Assembly (NCBI GenBank): GCA_007128135.1
Contig: SKYA01000006.1
Span: 1-64,000, forward strand
From: Paracoccaceae bacterium
Lineage (GTDB): Bacteria > Pseudomonadota > Alphaproteobacteria > Rhodobacterales > Rhodobacteraceae
DNA: 64,000 nucleotides
Direction of reading: 5' to 3'
Of this stretch, positions 16,892 through 26,718 are shown piece by piece. How positions within the stretch are numbered: position 1 is the first letter of the stretch; each line of letters starts with the position of its first letter. The position numbers were made by a program, and so were the translations under genes. The notes under the pieces are model-generated. The model was not told where the DNA came from and did not search any database. It saw nothing but the letters and a program-made list of their open reading frames with translations.

Positions 16892-18361
16892 TCAGGCAGT
16901 TTTTTCCGAGGGTGGTCCGCTTTCTTCTTCGGGCTCCGAGACCTCGCCCTCGACCACGTCTTCATGCGTTTCGGCCGGTTTCGGCAGGCTGCCCACGATC
17001 AGCGGCAACAGTTCGGTCTGGGTGGCCGAGGGGCCTGCGCTGTCGGGCGCATCCCGCCATGCAAGCGTGTCGAAGGCACCACAATTCTCACAGATCGCCT
17101 GCCAGGTTGCGTGGACATGCTGGCATTTCTCGCAGACCCATTGCGGGCCGCGCCGTGCGGTCAGTGCCTTGGCCAACCAGCCGCGCACCACTGCATCATC
17201 CGCGCCCTCGCCGCGCTCGATGGCGGCCATGATGGTCAGTGCGCGCACCGTTGGCGCGCTCTCGTAGAGGTCGCCCAAGGCGCGGCGCGCGGCCGGGAAA
17301 TCCTCGGCGGCAATCAGCAATTCGGCCTTGAGAAGGCGCGTCTCGGCATCGTCCGGGCGCATTCTGAGCAACTTGCTGAATCGCGCCAGCCGCTGCGGCG
17401 GAGTCTCGTCCTTTTCGATGGATGCGAAGGCGGCGGCGAGTTCGGGATGGGGCTGCACCTTCCAGGCCTTCTTGATGGCCCTGGCGGCGTAGCTGCCCTT
17501 GCCCTGCGCCACAAGCGCTTGTGCCGCAGCGACGGCCGCTGGGACAAGATCGGGCGAGAGGCGATTGGCCTCGATCGCAGCCTCGCGGCCGCGCGCCAGA
17601 TCCCCAGCGGCGGCCAGTGCATCGGCCTGTTGCAGCGCCAGTATGGCATCACGCCTGCGCCAGATGTCGCGCGGCAGCTTGCCCGAGGATTTCTTGACCA
17701 GAAGCGTCTTGCGTGCGCCGTCCCAGTCCTCGGCCTCGGTCTGCAGACCCAGCAGCATGTTCTGTGTCGGTTCATGGGCAGGCTGCATATCCAGCGCCTT
17801 GGCCGCGAGCGCTCGCGCCTTGTCCTTGTCGCCCGCCTCGAGTTTGCTGCGCATCAGGCCCTGCACCCCGACAAAACGGCTGCGATTGTCCGAAAGCAGT
17901 GCCTTGTAATGCTCGATGGCCAGATCGGTATTGCCTTTCATCTCGGCCGACTGGGCAATCAGCAGCGAAGTCATCACGGGACGGTTGAGCAGCTTGTGCG
18001 CCTTCTCGGCCTTGGCGATGGCGGTCTTGCCGTCGCCCTCGGCCTGCGCGATCAGCGCATAGAGAAGCGCATCCAGCCCCCGCTTCTCGCGGTTGCGCGT
18101 CAGGAAACGCCGGATCGCGGTCTCGTCGCCATTCATGAAGCGAAGGACCGACACAGCCAGCCCGAACAGCTTGAGAACCAGCCAGAGGGCGAGCAGGACC
18201 ACGACGAGTGCAATGATCGCCTGCATCGGGCCAAGCTCGAACTCCATATCAAAGATGCGCAGGCCCACGGTCTGGCCACTGTCCAGCACCATCCCGGCGC
18301 CCCAGGCAAGCGCTATGACTGTGGCCACGAAGAGCAGGATCTTGGTCAGTGTCCAGAACAT
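16892..18361 (-). CDS. hemY: HemY-like inner-membrane TPR protein with C-terminal zinc ribbon
   Basis: A 489-residue protein. Two N-terminal membrane segments (TKILLFVATVIALAW and MQAIIALVVVLLALWLVL) match the HemY N-terminal domain, and tetratricopeptide-like helices follow. Near residues 415-440, CEKCQHVHATWQAICENCG is a four-cysteine zinc ribbon. This is the E. coli HemY-type protein of the hem operon, not protoporphyrinogen oxidase; its role in haem metabolism is not firmly known. The ATG at 18361 follows AGGAT; it starts 10 bases after the mitofilin-like gene ends. Confidence 0.85.
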   Translation of the reverse strand: MFWTLTKILLFVATVIALAWGAGMVLDSGQTVGLRIFDMEFELGPMQAIIALVVVLLALWLVLKLFGLAVSVLRFMNGDETAIRRFLTRNREKRGLDALLYALIAQAEGDGKTAIAKAEKAHKLLNRPVMTSLLIAQSAEMKGNTDLAIEHYKALLSDNRSRFVGVQGLMRSKLEAGDKDKARALAAKALDMQPAHEPTQNMLLGLQTEAEDWDGARKTLLVKKSSGKLPRDIWRRRDAILALQQADALAAAGDLARGREAAIEANRLSPDLVPAAVAAAQALVAQGKGSYAARAIKKAWKVQPHPELAAAFASIEKDETPPQRLARFSKLLRMRPDDAETRLLKAELLIAAEDFPAARRALGDLYESAPTVRALTIMAAIERGEGADDAVVRGWLAKALTARRGPQWVCEKCQHVHATWQAICENCGAFDTLAWRDAPDSAGPSATQTELLPLIVGSLPKPAETHEDVVEGEVSEPEEESGPPSEKTA

Positions 18362-18371
18362 CGAAAATATC

Positions 18372-20153
18372 CTACTCTGTCGTGATCTTGGCAATCAGTT
18401 CGGGAAGCGCCAACTCGGCGGCAAGCCGCGCCTCTGCCTCTGCAATCCAACCGCCAAGTCCATCCGTCGCGGAGTCTGGCAAGGCGGCAAGCTCATCCAG
18501 CGCTGCGCGCAGATCGGCTGTTTCCACTGCGGCGGCAGCGCGCGAGAGAACGGCGTCCGGGTCGTCGCCGTCACGCGGGACTGTCGAGCGCGCGCCCAAC
18601 TGGGCACGGAAGAAATTCCCCAGCCGGTCGGCCGTGCTTTCGGTGGGTGCCGTCTGAAGAACGTCGCGCAGCGCCGCGCGCGCAGCGGCAGGAAAGCTCT
18701 CCTGCAGCATCTCGAGCGTCGGGATGCCCGAAGACGCACCGGCGGCAAGCACCTCGGGCACGATCACCCCGGCCTCGCGCAACTGCGTCACGGCCTGGGA
18801 ATAGGGCGCGCCGGTCACAAGCGCCGCGCGCAGCGTCTCGAGCCCTGCCCGTGCAAGGGCCATGTCCGCTGCTGCTTCGGCCACGGCGATACGCCGTTCA
18901 GCGAGGTCGCGCAATTCCACCATCTCGTCACCGAGCGCGGCCATACGGGACGCGCTGGCGGACAGGGCGTCGCGCAGGGCCGCAAGTTCGCGCTCCTGCG
19001 TGGCAAGCGCCTCCTCGCCCTGCGCGGCAAGCTGGGCAAGTTGCGCCTCGATCGGGGCCAGATCGGTCGCGTCGACCGAACCTATTGCGATGCGGAGTGC
19101 CGCAAGCTCGGACTCGATCTCAGCCAGGTTGATCTCGGGCGCAGGTGCGTCCTGATCGCGCAGGGCCGCGATTTCTGCCTCTAGCGGGGCCAGATCGGGT
19201 GCCGGTGGCAGGGCCGCAATCTCTGCGCGCAGGCTGGCCAGATCGGCGGACAGCGCCGCTGTCGGGTCCGCTTCGTCGCGCTCTTGCGGCAACAGGTAAT
19301 GCGCGCCAAACCCGATCCCTCCGGCAACGACCCCGCCGATGAGCATCGGAAAGAACCCGGTCGAAGACCTGGCTGGCGGCGACTGGGGCGCAGAAGGGCT
19401 GCCTGGACGGGTAGACTCTGCCCCGGTTTTGCTGGCAGGGGACGCGTCCGCAGACGCCGGGTCAAGCGCCGCGACGGGCGCTTGCTGTTCTGCCTCGCTT
19501 TCCTCTGCCGGGCCGGGCAGACCGGAGCCGGATGCCGCACCGACATCAGGTGCAGCCCCGGTCGGCGCGTCGCCTTCGTTGTCCGCCGCAGCGTCGGGGA
19601 GCGTCTCGTGCGGTGCCCCATCGCCCTTCGCCTCGGGCGAGTCCGCCGCGGGCGGCGTGTCCGAACCCGGCAACTCCTCAGGAGAGTCGGGATGTGAACC
19701 CTCTTCCAGGCCATCGGCCTGTGGCGCCCCGGCAGCCGGCGGAAACCCAGCACTTGCGGTCGCATCGGTTTCAGCCGAGGCAGGCATCGCCGGATCAGAC
19801 TTCGGCTCCGGGATCACGTTTTCGGTTGTCACATGGTCGGGATCTGGCGCCGCGATGGCGCCATCGGCCACGGCGGCTGCAAGGGTGTCATCTCCTGCCG
19901 CTGCACGCGACTCATCGTCATGCCGCTCGGGCGCCTCCGTGTTCCCGGAGGGGTCCGGGGCAACATCGGAACTGCCGGACTTCGCCTCTCGCCTCTGGCG
20001 CTCGGTGTTCCCTGCGGGAGCCGCGGTCTGCTTCAGGCTGCCGGACGCTTTCGTCTCGGGCGCCCCGACCTCTTGTTCTGCCGACCCGGTCGCTTCTGGC
20101 TTTGACGCTGAGCGCCCGCCGCCTGCGCGGCTTTTCCTGGTCGTCTTTCGCAC
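18372..20153 (-). CDS. Mitofilin/MICOS-like membrane protein (COG4223)
   Basis: About 593 residues. The N-terminal ~270 residues are low-complexity (Ala, Pro, Glu, Ser, Asp). One membrane segment follows ([20 protein letters not shown]), then a long coiled coil ([29 protein letters not shown] repeats, split across residues ~315-460) and a C-terminal helical domain. This is the layout of alphaproteobacterial Mic60/mitofilin relatives encoded between hemD and hemY, implicated in shaping inner or intracytoplasmic membranes. I chose GTG 20153 ([12 protein letters not shown]), just after the hemD stop; ATG 20195, overlapping hemD, is an alternative. Confidence 0.75.
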   Translation of the reverse strand: MRKTTRKSRAGGGRSASKPEATGSAEQEVGAPETKASGSLKQTAAPAGNTERQRREAKSGSSDVAPDPSGNTEAPERHDDESRAAAGDDTLAAAVADGAIAAPDPDHVTTENVIPEPKSDPAMPASAETDATASAGFPPAAGAPQADGLEEGSHPDSPEELPGSDTPPAADSPEAKGDGAPHETLPDAAADNEGDAPTGAAPDVGAASGSGLPGPAEESEAEQQAPVAALDPASADASPASKTGAESTRPGSPSAPQSPPARSSTGFFPMLIGGVVAGGIGFGAHYLLPQERDEADPTAALSADLASLRAEIAALPPAPDLAPLEAEIAALRDQDAPAPEINLAEIESELAALRIAIGSVDATDLAPIEAQLAQLAAQGEEALATQERELAALRDALSASASRMAALGDEMVELRDLAERRIAVAEAAADMALARAGLETLRAALVTGAPYSQAVTQLREAGVIVPEVLAAGASSGIPTLEMLQESFPAAARAALRDVLQTAPTESTADRLGNFFRAQLGARSTVPRDGDDPDAVLSRAAAAVETADLRAALDELAALPDSATDGLGGWIAEAEARLAAELALPELIAKITTE

Positions 20154-20199
20154 CAAAGCTTGACCCTCACTCCCGGCGCCGCACTGCAGCGGCATTACT

Positions 20200-20946
20200 T
20201 CAGTCACCATATCGCGGCTTTTCCGCAGGCTCAAGCGCCGCTTGCACGCGACCCAGTGCCGCGATCATGGCCGGGCCATCGGGGCGTGCCGCACAATGCT
20301 GACTGGCCCATGGCACAACCTGGGCGGCAGCCTGCGCGGCGGAACTTATCGCCAGCAGATGCAGGCGGGTGGACGGCGCGGTGCAGCCCTCCATCGCAGC
20401 GACCAGCAGCCGGGCCGAGCGCGGCGAGAAGACCGGCAGCACCACATCGCCCCCCTTCCCCAGCCGCGCACGCGCCGCGTCGGTCAGGGGCTGCGCGACC
20501 TGCTCATAGACCACGCAGGCCTCGGCCTGCAGCCCGGCCGCGCGCAATTCGGCCGCGATGTCCATCGCGGCATGGTCACCTCGCAGATGCAGCACCGGTT
20601 CCTCGGGCAAGGCCGCCAGCAGCGCCGCCCGCAGGGATTGCGCATCGCCGGCCGCAACATGGACCTTTCCGAACCCTGCCGCCTGCGCGGCCTGAGCCGT
20701 TCGCGGGCCGACGCACCAGATCGGCCTGTCGCGCAGGGGCTTTGCCGCGACCAGTGCAGCAATGGCATGCTGCGACGTGGCCACGAGAGTCTGCGCGGCG
20801 CTCAAGACCTCCTCGGAGGGCGGCGCCGGCACGATCCGCAGCAGTGGCGCAACCAGCACCTCGCCGCGCCACCCCGCTGCGCGTGCAGCCTGCGCAAAGC
20901 GCAGGCTGTCGGCCTCGGGGCGCGTCAGGAACAGGCATGGCAGCAT
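20200..20946 (-). CDS. hemD: Uroporphyrinogen-III synthase
   Basis: A 248-residue protein, [22 protein letters not shown] at the start, with [27 protein letters not shown] and the C-terminal [13 protein letters not shown] and [10 protein letters not shown]. These are the two-lobed HemD fold motifs, although sequence conservation in this family is low. It cyclises hydroxymethylbilane to uroporphyrinogen III in tetrapyrrole synthesis. The ATG at 20946 gives family length. hemC is not in the window; the gene is divergent from tsaD and heads the operon with the mitofilin-like and HemY-like genes. Confidence 0.85.
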   Translation of the reverse strand: MLPCLFLTRPEADSLRFAQAARAAGWRGEVLVAPLLRIVPAPPSEEVLSAAQTLVATSQHAIAALVAAKPLRDRPIWCVGPRTAQAAQAAGFGKVHVAAGDAQSLRAALLAALPEEPVLHLRGDHAAMDIAAELRAAGLQAEACVVYEQVAQPLTDAARARLGKGGDVVLPVFSPRSARLLVAAMEGCTAPSTRLHLLAISSAAQAAAQVVPWASQHCAARPDGPAMIAALGRVQAALEPAEKPRYGD

Positions 20947-21035
20947 GGGCCGCTCCGGTTGGCAGCAGCGCGGGATTGTGCGCCCCGCCGCGCAGTGGTA
21001 GCTGGAAACGGCCTGCCTTGGCAACCGGAGTCCCG

Positions 21036-22145
21036 ATGCGCCCGCCCTTCTCAGCCCCACTCACTGTGCTCGGAATCGAGAGCAGCTGCGACGACACGGC
21101 GGCTGCGGTCCTGCGCCATGCGCCGGGCGAGGCGCCCGAAATCCTTGCATCGGTCGTCCTGGGCCAGCAGGACCTGCACGCGGCCTTTGGCGGCGTGGTC
21201 CCCGAAATCGCCGCGCGCGCCCATGCCGAGAAACTCGACCACGCCGTGGAAGCGGCGCTGGCACAGGCCGGGATCGGGCTAGACGGACTCGATGCGCTGG
21301 CCGTCACCTCCGGACCGGGGCTGATTGGCGGGGTGCTGTCGGGGGTGATGCTGGCAAGGGGGATCGCGGCGGCCACTGGCCTGCCACTCATCGGTGTGAA
21401 CCATCTTGCAGGCCATGCGCTGACCCCGCGCCTGACCGATGGCGTGACCTTCCCCTATCTGATGCTGCTGGTCTCGGGCGGACATTGCCAGTTCCTGCTG
21501 GTCCGGGGTGCCGAGCATTTCACGCGACTGGGCGGCACGATCGACGATGCGCCGGGGGAAGCCTTCGACAAGGTCGCGAAATTGCTGGGCCTGCCGCAAC
21601 CGGGCGGGCCTGCGGTCGAGGCCGAGGCGCATGCAGGCGACCCGACCCGCTTCGCCCTGCCCCGCCCGCTTGCTGACCGGCCTGGCTGCGACATGTCGTT
21701 TTCGGGGCTGAAGACGGCTGTGCTGCGCGCGCGTGACCAGCTTGTGGCGCTGCATGGCGGGTTGCGACGCGCCGACCGCGCCGATCTCTGCGCCTCGTTC
21801 CAGATGGCAGTGGCGGATCTGCTCGCGATCAAGTCCGCGCGGGCGCTGGATATCTACCTTGTCCAGACTCCTGCCGCGCCGGTATTCGCGGTTGCCGGAG
21901 GTGTGGCCGCGAATGCCACGCTGCGCGCACGGCTGGAAGACGTGGCGCGCGGCGCGGGCGCGAGCTTCCTTGCGCCGCCGCTGGCGCTGTGCACCGACAA
22001 TGCCGCGATGATCGCATGGGCCGGAATCGAACGGCTGCGCGCTGGAGTGCCAGCAGGCAGCGATCTTGTCGCGCGCCCGCGCTGGCCACTTGACACACAG
22101 GCCGCCCCCTTGCTGGGCGCCGGAAAGAAGGGAGCCAAGGCATGA
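21036..22145 (+). CDS. tsaD: tRNA N6-threonylcarbamoyladenosine synthase subunit TsaD
   Basis: A 369-residue ASKHA-fold protein with [15 protein letters not shown] at the start, metal-binding HLAGH (H123, H127), [13 protein letters not shown] and [13 protein letters not shown]. With TsaB, TsaC and TsaE it installs t6A37 in tRNAs reading ANN codons. The ATG at 21036 gives the normal N-terminus; the much longer open frame upstream runs antisense across hemD and is rejected. It heads a cluster with gpsA, yciI and an EVE-domain gene. Confidence 0.95.
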   Translation: MRPPFSAPLTVLGIESSCDDTAAAVLRHAPGEAPEILASVVLGQQDLHAAFGGVVPEIAARAHAEKLDHAVEAALAQAGIGLDGLDALAVTSGPGLIGGVLSGVMLARGIAAATGLPLIGVNHLAGHALTPRLTDGVTFPYLMLLVSGGHCQFLLVRGAEHFTRLGGTIDDAPGEAFDKVAKLLGLPQPGGPAVEAEAHAGDPTRFALPRPLADRPGCDMSFSGLKTAVLRARDQLVALHGGLRRADRADLCASFQMAVADLLAIKSARALDIYLVQTPAAPVFAVAGGVAANATLRARLEDVARGAGASFLAPPLALCTDNAAMIAWAGIERLRAGVPAGSDLVARPRWPLDTQAAPLLGAGKKGAKA

Positions 22146-22236
22146 GGGCTTGCAAAGCGAGGCCGCAGGGCTCCTTTCGAGCCGGGAGACCGGGGTTGAC
22201 CGGTATTCCGGCGCTGTCTGTCGTTTCCCTTTTCAG

Positions 22237-22262
22237 GGGCCGCGCCCCTGCGGGGCGCGGCA
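22237..22262. repeat. GC-rich hairpin repeat, copy 1
   Basis: A 26-base sequence consisting of GGG followed by-overlapping GCCGCGCCCC-TGC-GGGGCGCGGC, a perfect 10-bp stem, then CA. An identical 26-mer occurs at 22395-22420. Both lie in the 289-base gap between tsaD and gpsA, which has no gene I can support. Confidence 0.7.
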
Positions 22263-22394
22263 AGGCGAGACGCAGGCGACCGGACCCTGTCGCAGCCACT
22301 GCACACCACCGCCATCCTGGCCCGAACAGACCCGGGCAGAGCGCGAGGCCGGAGGCATTGATCCCGGCCCGGCGCGATCCGGCAGCGTTTTCGA

Positions 22395-22420
22395 GGGCCG
22401 CGCCCCTGCGGGGCGCGGCA
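22395..22420. repeat. GC-rich hairpin repeat, copy 2
   Basis: An exact copy of the 26-base hairpin repeat at 22237-22262, ending 14 bases before the gpsA start and abutting its Shine-Dalgarno (TGGAGG). If transcribed, its 10-bp stem would sit just upstream of the ribosome site and could affect gpsA translation. Confidence 0.7.
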
Positions 22421-22434
22421 TGGAGGCCAGGCCA

Positions 22435-23385
22435 ATGAGTGTCGCCATCCTCGGTGCAGGCGCCTTTGGCACGGCGCTTGCCTGTGCCTTCGGCGAGGCC
22501 ACGCTCTGGTGCCGCGACACCGCGCAGGCCGAAGCGCTTGAGCGCGCACGCGAGAACCGTGCGAGACTACCGGGGGTGGCACTCCCCGAAGGCGTGCGCG
22601 TGACCTCGGATATCGCCGAGGTGACGGCGGGGACGGTGCTGGTCGCCATACCGATGCAGGCCACGCATGGCTTCCTCAGGGCGCATGCAGGGCATCTTTC
22701 CGCGCGGGTCCTGGTCGCGTGCTCAAAGGGCATCGATCTTGAGCAGTTGACCGGCCCGGTGGGCGTGATCCGCGCGGCGCTGCCGGACACACGCGCGGCG
22801 CTGCTGACAGGCCCGAGCTTTGCCGACGACATTGCCCGCGGCCTGCCCACGGCATTGACGCTTGCCTGCGAGGACGAGGCTCTCGGTCGTGATTTGCAGC
22901 AACAGCTCGCGACCCCGAATCTGCGGCTCTACCGCAATACCGATGTGATCGGGGCCGAACTCGGTGGCGCCCTGAAGAATGTGATCGCGATCGCGGCGGG
23001 CATGGTGCTCGGGGCGGGCCTTGGCGATTCGGCGCGCGCGGCACTCATGGCGCGCGGCTATGCCGAGATGCAGCGGCTGGCGCTCGATCTCGGCGCCCAG
23101 CCCGAGACACTGGTCGGGCTTTCGGGGCTCGGGGACCTGATCCTGACCTGCGGCTCGGAGAAATCGCGCAATTTCCGCTACGGGCTGGCGCTGGGTCGGG
23201 GCGAGAGCTTTGATCCCGGCACCACGGTCGAAGGCGCGGCCACTGCGCGGGCGGTGGCGCGGCTGGCGCTCGCGCGCGGGATCGACATGCCCATCACGCG
23301 CATGGTCGCCGCCCTGATCGAAGGATATCTGACACTGGGCGAGGCGCGCGATGCGCTGCTCGCCCGTCCGCTGACCGAGGAATAG
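22435..23385 (+). CDS. gpsA: NAD(P)-dependent glycerol-3-phosphate dehydrogenase
   Basis: A 316-residue cytoplasmic enzyme reducing dihydroxyacetone phosphate to sn-glycerol-3-phosphate for phospholipid synthesis. The N-terminal Rossmann motif is [18 protein letters not shown] and [13 protein letters not shown] follow, then the catalytic-lysine block [14 protein letters not shown] and the C-terminal GLGDLILTC. The ATG at 22435 has TGGAGG 9 bases upstream; MEAR at 22420 is an alternative start without a ribosome site. It precedes yciI by 8 bases. Confidence 0.95.
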   Translation: MSVAILGAGAFGTALACAFGEATLWCRDTAQAEALERARENRARLPGVALPEGVRVTSDIAEVTAGTVLVAIPMQATHGFLRAHAGHLSARVLVACSKGIDLEQLTGPVGVIRAALPDTRAALLTGPSFADDIARGLPTALTLACEDEALGRDLQQQLATPNLRLYRNTDVIGAELGGALKNVIAIAAGMVLGAGLGDSARAALMARGYAEMQRLALDLGAQPETLVGLSGLGDLILTCGSEKSRNFRYGLALGRGESFDPGTTVEGAATARAVARLALARGIDMPITRMVAALIEGYLTLGEARDALLARPLTEE

Positions 23386-23393
23386 GAGAGACC

Positions 23394-23669
23394 ATGCCCC
23401 TCTACATGCTTCTCTGCACCGACAGGCAAGGTGCGCTCGATATCCGCAAGGCCAATCGTGCGGCCCATCTAGACTATGTCGCCGAGACCGGCTGCGTGGT
23501 GCTTGCGGGGCCAGTGCTGGACGAGGCTGGCGAGATGGCGGGCTCACTGATCATTCTCGACCTGCCCGATATCGAGGCAGTGCGCGCCTGGGGCGCGCAG
23601 GACCCCTATGCGCAGGCCGGGCTCTTCGAGAGCGTGCGCGCGCAGGAATGGAAACGGGTGATCGGCTGA
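23394..23669 (+). CDS. YciI-family protein
   Basis: A 91-residue ferredoxin-like alpha+beta barrel protein, MPLYMLLCTDRQGALDIRKANRAAHLDY at the start, with the conserved HLDYV histidine and AGPVLDEAGEMAGSL. YciI proteins are small dimers with a putative active-site His-Asp pair; their reaction is generally unknown. AGGAGAG precedes the ATG. Its stop overlaps the EVE gene start (TGATG), so the two are likely translated together. Confidence 0.85.
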   Translation: MPLYMLLCTDRQGALDIRKANRAAHLDYVAETGCVVLAGPVLDEAGEMAGSLIILDLPDIEAVRAWGAQDPYAQAGLFESVRAQEWKRVIG

Positions 23670-24088
23670 TGCGCTTCTGGCTGATGAAATCCGAACCCGA
23701 GGTGTTTTCCTGGACGGATCTGGTCGCCAGGGGAGAGACAGGCGAAGAATGGGACGGGGTGCGCAACTATCAGGCGCGCAACTACATGCGCGAGATGAAG
23801 CTGGGCGACCGCGCGTTTTTCTATCACAGCCAGAGCGACAAGGCGGTGGTCGGGATCTGCGAGGTGATCGCCGCGGCGCACCCCGACAGCACCACCGATG
23901 ACCCCCGCTGGGACTGCGTGGATGTGCGCGCGCGGCAGGCTTTCGAGACCCCGGTGACGCTGGCGATGGTCAAGGCCGAACCGGGGCTGGCCGAGATGGC
24001 GCTTCTGCGCCAGTCGCGGCTTTCGGTGCAGCCGGTGACGACGGAAGAATGGCGAATCGTCTGCACGATGGGAGGTGTTGATCCGTGA
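23669..24088 (+). CDS. EVE-domain protein (modified-base reader fold)
   Basis: A 139-residue single-domain protein: MRFWLMKSEPEVFSWTDL, then EEWDGVRNYQARNYMREMKLGDRAFFYHS, the characteristic EVE/THYN1 pattern of the PUA-like superfamily. EVE domains bind modified bases in DNA or RNA; stand-alone bacterial copies may read tRNA or rRNA modifications. Clustering with tsaD, a tRNA-modification gene, fits that idea but is not proof. The frame extends upstream inside yciI, but the ATG at 23669 starts exactly at the domain. Confidence 0.88.
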   Translation: MRFWLMKSEPEVFSWTDLVARGETGEEWDGVRNYQARNYMREMKLGDRAFFYHSQSDKAVVGICEVIAAAHPDSTTDDPRWDCVDVRARQAFETPVTLAMVKAEPGLAEMALLRQSRLSVQPVTTEEWRIVCTMGGVDP

Positions 24089-24122
24089 GGGGGCTGGCAC
24101 TGTAAGGGCCAGCACCCCCCGC

Positions 24123-24147
24123 TTCAGGGGGCTGACTGCCCCCTGAA
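24123..24147. terminator. Bidirectional hairpin between EVE gene and ABC operon
   Basis: TTCAGGGGGC-TGACT-GCCCCCTGAA is a perfect 10-bp stem with a 5-base loop, between two convergent genes. The stem ends in TTC/GAA, giving only short U-runs. It forms the hairpin half of the dispersed element described at 24123-24180. Confidence 0.6.
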
Positions 24148-24180
24148 AACCCCCGTGAGTATTTCAGGCAAGATGAAGGA
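24123..24180 (+). repeat. Dispersed hairpin-plus-tail element, copy A
   Basis: The hairpin at 24123-24147 is followed by a tail of ACCCCCGTGAGTATTT, a short variable stretch, and GGCAAGATGAAGG (24149-24179). Similar hairpin-plus-tail units occur at 34769-34820 (minus orientation) and 54472-54527. The copies share the tail better than the stem. Confidence 0.6.
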
Positions 24181-25797
24181 TCAGGCCGTCTGCTGGCGCG
24201 CGGCAAGCAGGTTGGTGAGCCAGTCCGGGTCCATCTGCGGGACCGAGGACAGGAGCAGCTCGGTATAGGGTTTGTGAGGGGGCGCGAAGACTGCGGCCTT
24301 GGGCCCCTGTTCGACCACGCGGCCATATTGCATCACCACCACATCATCGGCAATCGCGCGCACGGTCGCCAGATCATGGGTGATGAACATGTACGCCAGC
24401 CCAAGCTCGGATTGCAGCTTGTCGAGCAGCCGCAGGATACCCTCCTGCACGATCTGGTCGAGCGCCGACGTGACCTCGTCGCAGATGATGACCTTCGGCT
24501 CGGCCGCCAGCGCGCGGGCAATGCCGATACGCTGTTTCTGTCCGCCCGAGAGCTCGGAGGGCAGCCGGTCGATGAAGCGGTCGGGCTCAAGCTCGATCAT
24601 CTCGAGCAGTGCACGCACGCGCTCGTGCAGCGCACGCCCCCTCAGCCCCAGATACATCGCCGCCGGGCGGCCGATGATCTGGCGCAGCGTCAGCTTGGGG
24701 TTCAGCGCCGTGTCGGCCATCTGGTAGATCATCTGGCACTGGCGCAACTGGCCGCGGGAGCGGGCGCGGTAATCGGGCGGCAGCCGGGATCCCTGAAGCG
24801 TGACCTCGCCCTCTGTCGGCGGCAGCAGGCCCGTGATGACCCGCGCGACAGTCGACTTGCCCGATCCGCTCTCGCCGACAACGGCCAGCGTACGCCCGGG
24901 ATAGAGATCGAAGCTGACCTCATGCAGCACCGGCTGCTTGCCATAGGCGGCGCTGACATTGCGCACTGACAGCAGCGGCTCGCTGCGCGGCGGCGGCTGG
25001 TCCGAACGCGCGAAGCGGCGGACGGCCCACAGGGTTTTCGTATACTCGGCCTGCGGGGCCGCGAGCATGGCGCGAGTATCGTTTTCCTCGATCGCCTCGC
25101 CGCGCAGCAGGATCGTGATGCGATCGGCCATCTGCGCGACCACTGCGAGATCATGGGTGATGTAGATCGCGGCGGTGTCGAGGGCGCGCACGGCATCGCG
25201 GATCGCGGCCAGAACCTCGATCTGGGTAGTGACATCGAGCGCCGTAGTGGGTTCGTCGAAAATGATGAGGTCGGGGCGGCAGGCCATGGCCATGGCGGTC
25301 ATGGCGCGCTGCAACTGCCCGCCCGAGACCTGGTGCGGGTAGCGAAAGCCGATCTCTCCGGGATTGGGCAGGCGCAACCGCTCGTACAGCGCGATTGCGT
25401 CCTTCTCGGCCTCGGCGCGCGACATCACGCCATGGGTCACCGGGGTTTCGGCATACTGGTCGATCAGCTTGTGGGCCGGGTTGAAACTGGCCGCCGCCGA
25501 TTGCGCGACATAGGCGATGCGCTTGCCGCGCAGCCCGCGCCGGACGCGTTCGGGGGCGGCGCGCAGGTCCATCCCGTCGAAGCGGATGCTGCCCGCGCTG
25601 ATACGGCACCCATCGCGGGCAAAGCCCATGGCCGCAAGCCCGAGCGTGGATTTGCCCGCCCCCGACTCACCGATCAGCCCGACCACCTCGCCCCGGTGCA
25701 GGGTCAGGTCCACGCCCGATAGGATGGGCGACCATTCCTCGCCCGAGCGCCCCTCGATCACCAGATCGCGGATTTCCAGTAGCACCTCGCCTGTCAT
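24181..25797 (-). CDS. Dipeptide-type ABC transporter ATPase, two fused domains
   Basis: A 538-residue protein with two complete ABC domains of the DppD/OppD and DppF/OppF types. The first has GLIGESGAGKSTLG, VSGGQLQRAM and IIFDEPTTALD; the second has AVVGESGSGKSTVAR, LSGGQKQRIGIARAL and IICDEVTSALD. It energises uptake through the two permeases encoded upstream. Its ATG (25797) overlaps the stop of the second permease gene (ATGA). It is the last gene of the substrate-binding/permease/permease/ATPase operon. Confidence 0.93.
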   Translation of the reverse strand: MTGEVLLEIRDLVIEGRSGEEWSPILSGVDLTLHRGEVVGLIGESGAGKSTLGLAAMGFARDGCRISAGSIRFDGMDLRAAPERVRRGLRGKRIAYVAQSAAASFNPAHKLIDQYAETPVTHGVMSRAEAEKDAIALYERLRLPNPGEIGFRYPHQVSGGQLQRAMTAMAMACRPDLIIFDEPTTALDVTTQIEVLAAIRDAVRALDTAAIYITHDLAVVAQMADRITILLRGEAIEENDTRAMLAAPQAEYTKTLWAVRRFARSDQPPPRSEPLLSVRNVSAAYGKQPVLHEVSFDLYPGRTLAVVGESGSGKSTVARVITGLLPPTEGEVTLQGSRLPPDYRARSRGQLRQCQMIYQMADTALNPKLTLRQIIGRPAAMYLGLRGRALHERVRALLEMIELEPDRFIDRLPSELSGGQKQRIGIARALAAEPKVIICDEVTSALDQIVQEGILRLLDKLQSELGLAYMFITHDLATVRAIADDVVVMQYGRVVEQGPKAAVFAPPHKPYTELLLSSVPQMDPDWLTNLLAARQQTA

Positions 25798-26714
25798 CCT
25801 GCCTGCTCCCTCAGCCCCGAGGCGCGGTAAAGCTGCCAATCGACGACGAAATTCACCGCCACGGTCAGCAGCGCGATGGCGCCAGCGGGCAGAAGCGGGG
25901 TGATGTCGCCGAAGGTGATCAGCGTCGCGTTCTCGCGCACCATCGAGCCCCAGTCGGCCATGGGCGGCTGGATACCGAGGCCCAGGAAAGACAGCGAGGA
26001 AATGGTCAGGAACACGAAGCAGAACCGCAGCCCGAACTCGGCCACAAGGGGTGCCAGCGCATTGGGCAGGATCTCGCGGCGGATCAGATACCAGCTTCCC
26101 TCGCCGCGCAGTCGGGCGGCCTCGATATAGTCCATCACCACGATGCCCTGCGCGACCGAGCGCGCGATACGGTAGACGCGCGTGGCATCCACCGCCGCGA
26201 TCACGAGAATCAGCGTCAGGACCGAGGTACCGAAGATCGTGAGCAGCAGCAGCGAGAAGATCAGCGACGGGATTGCCATCAGGGCATCGACAAGGCGCGA
26301 CAGGCCCTGATCCAGCCAGCCGCCCCGAAGCGCGGCCCAGAGCCCCAGCAAAGACCCCACGATGAATGCAAGTGCCGTGGTGGCAAAGGCGATCCCCACA
26401 GTATTGCGCGCGCCATAGATCAGCCGCGAGGCCATGTCCCGTCCCAGGCGGTCAGTGCCCAGCCAGTGCGTCGCGCCCCATGGCTGGAACTGCGCCCCCA
26501 CCACCTCGCGCTCGGGAAACGGCGCGAGCAGGGGCGCCGCGAAGGCCACCACGACATATGTCGCGATCACCATCAGCCCGAAGGCTGCGGTCAGCGGCAT
26601 GCCGCGCAATCCCCCACGCCAGCGGACCGGCGCCAGCCGAAAGAGCGCCGCGCGCAGCAGATGCGCCAGCCCGAATGCCACCGTGATGCCGAGTGCAAGA
26701 TAGAGCCAGCCCAT
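25794..26714 (-). CDS. Dipeptide-type ABC transporter permease (DppC/OppC-like)
   Basis: A 306-residue inner-membrane permease. WGATHWLGTDRLGRDMASRLIYGARNTV is the family's pre-loop signature, and EAARLRGEGSWYLIRREILPNALAP is the cytoplasmic EAA loop that contacts the ATPase. The N-terminus has an extra hydrophobic segment (LYLALGITVAFGLAHLL) before the usual first helix. It sits 4 bases after the DppB-like gene. Confidence 0.92.
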   Translation of the reverse strand: MGWLYLALGITVAFGLAHLLRAALFRLAPVRWRGGLRGMPLTAAFGLMVIATYVVVAFAAPLLAPFPEREVVGAQFQPWGATHWLGTDRLGRDMASRLIYGARNTVGIAFATTALAFIVGSLLGLWAALRGGWLDQGLSRLVDALMAIPSLIFSLLLLTIFGTSVLTLILVIAAVDATRVYRIARSVAQGIVVMDYIEAARLRGEGSWYLIRREILPNALAPLVAEFGLRFCFVFLTISSLSFLGLGIQPPMADWGSMVRENATLITFGDITPLLPAGAIALLTVAVNFVVDWQLYRASGLREQAG

Positions 26715-26718
26715 TGCG

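Noticed and set aside
18093..19184. Plus-strand frame opposite the HemY-like and mitofilin-like genes
   Set aside because: It is a shadow of Ala/Glu-rich coiled-coil coding on the minus strand; the translation has no domain.
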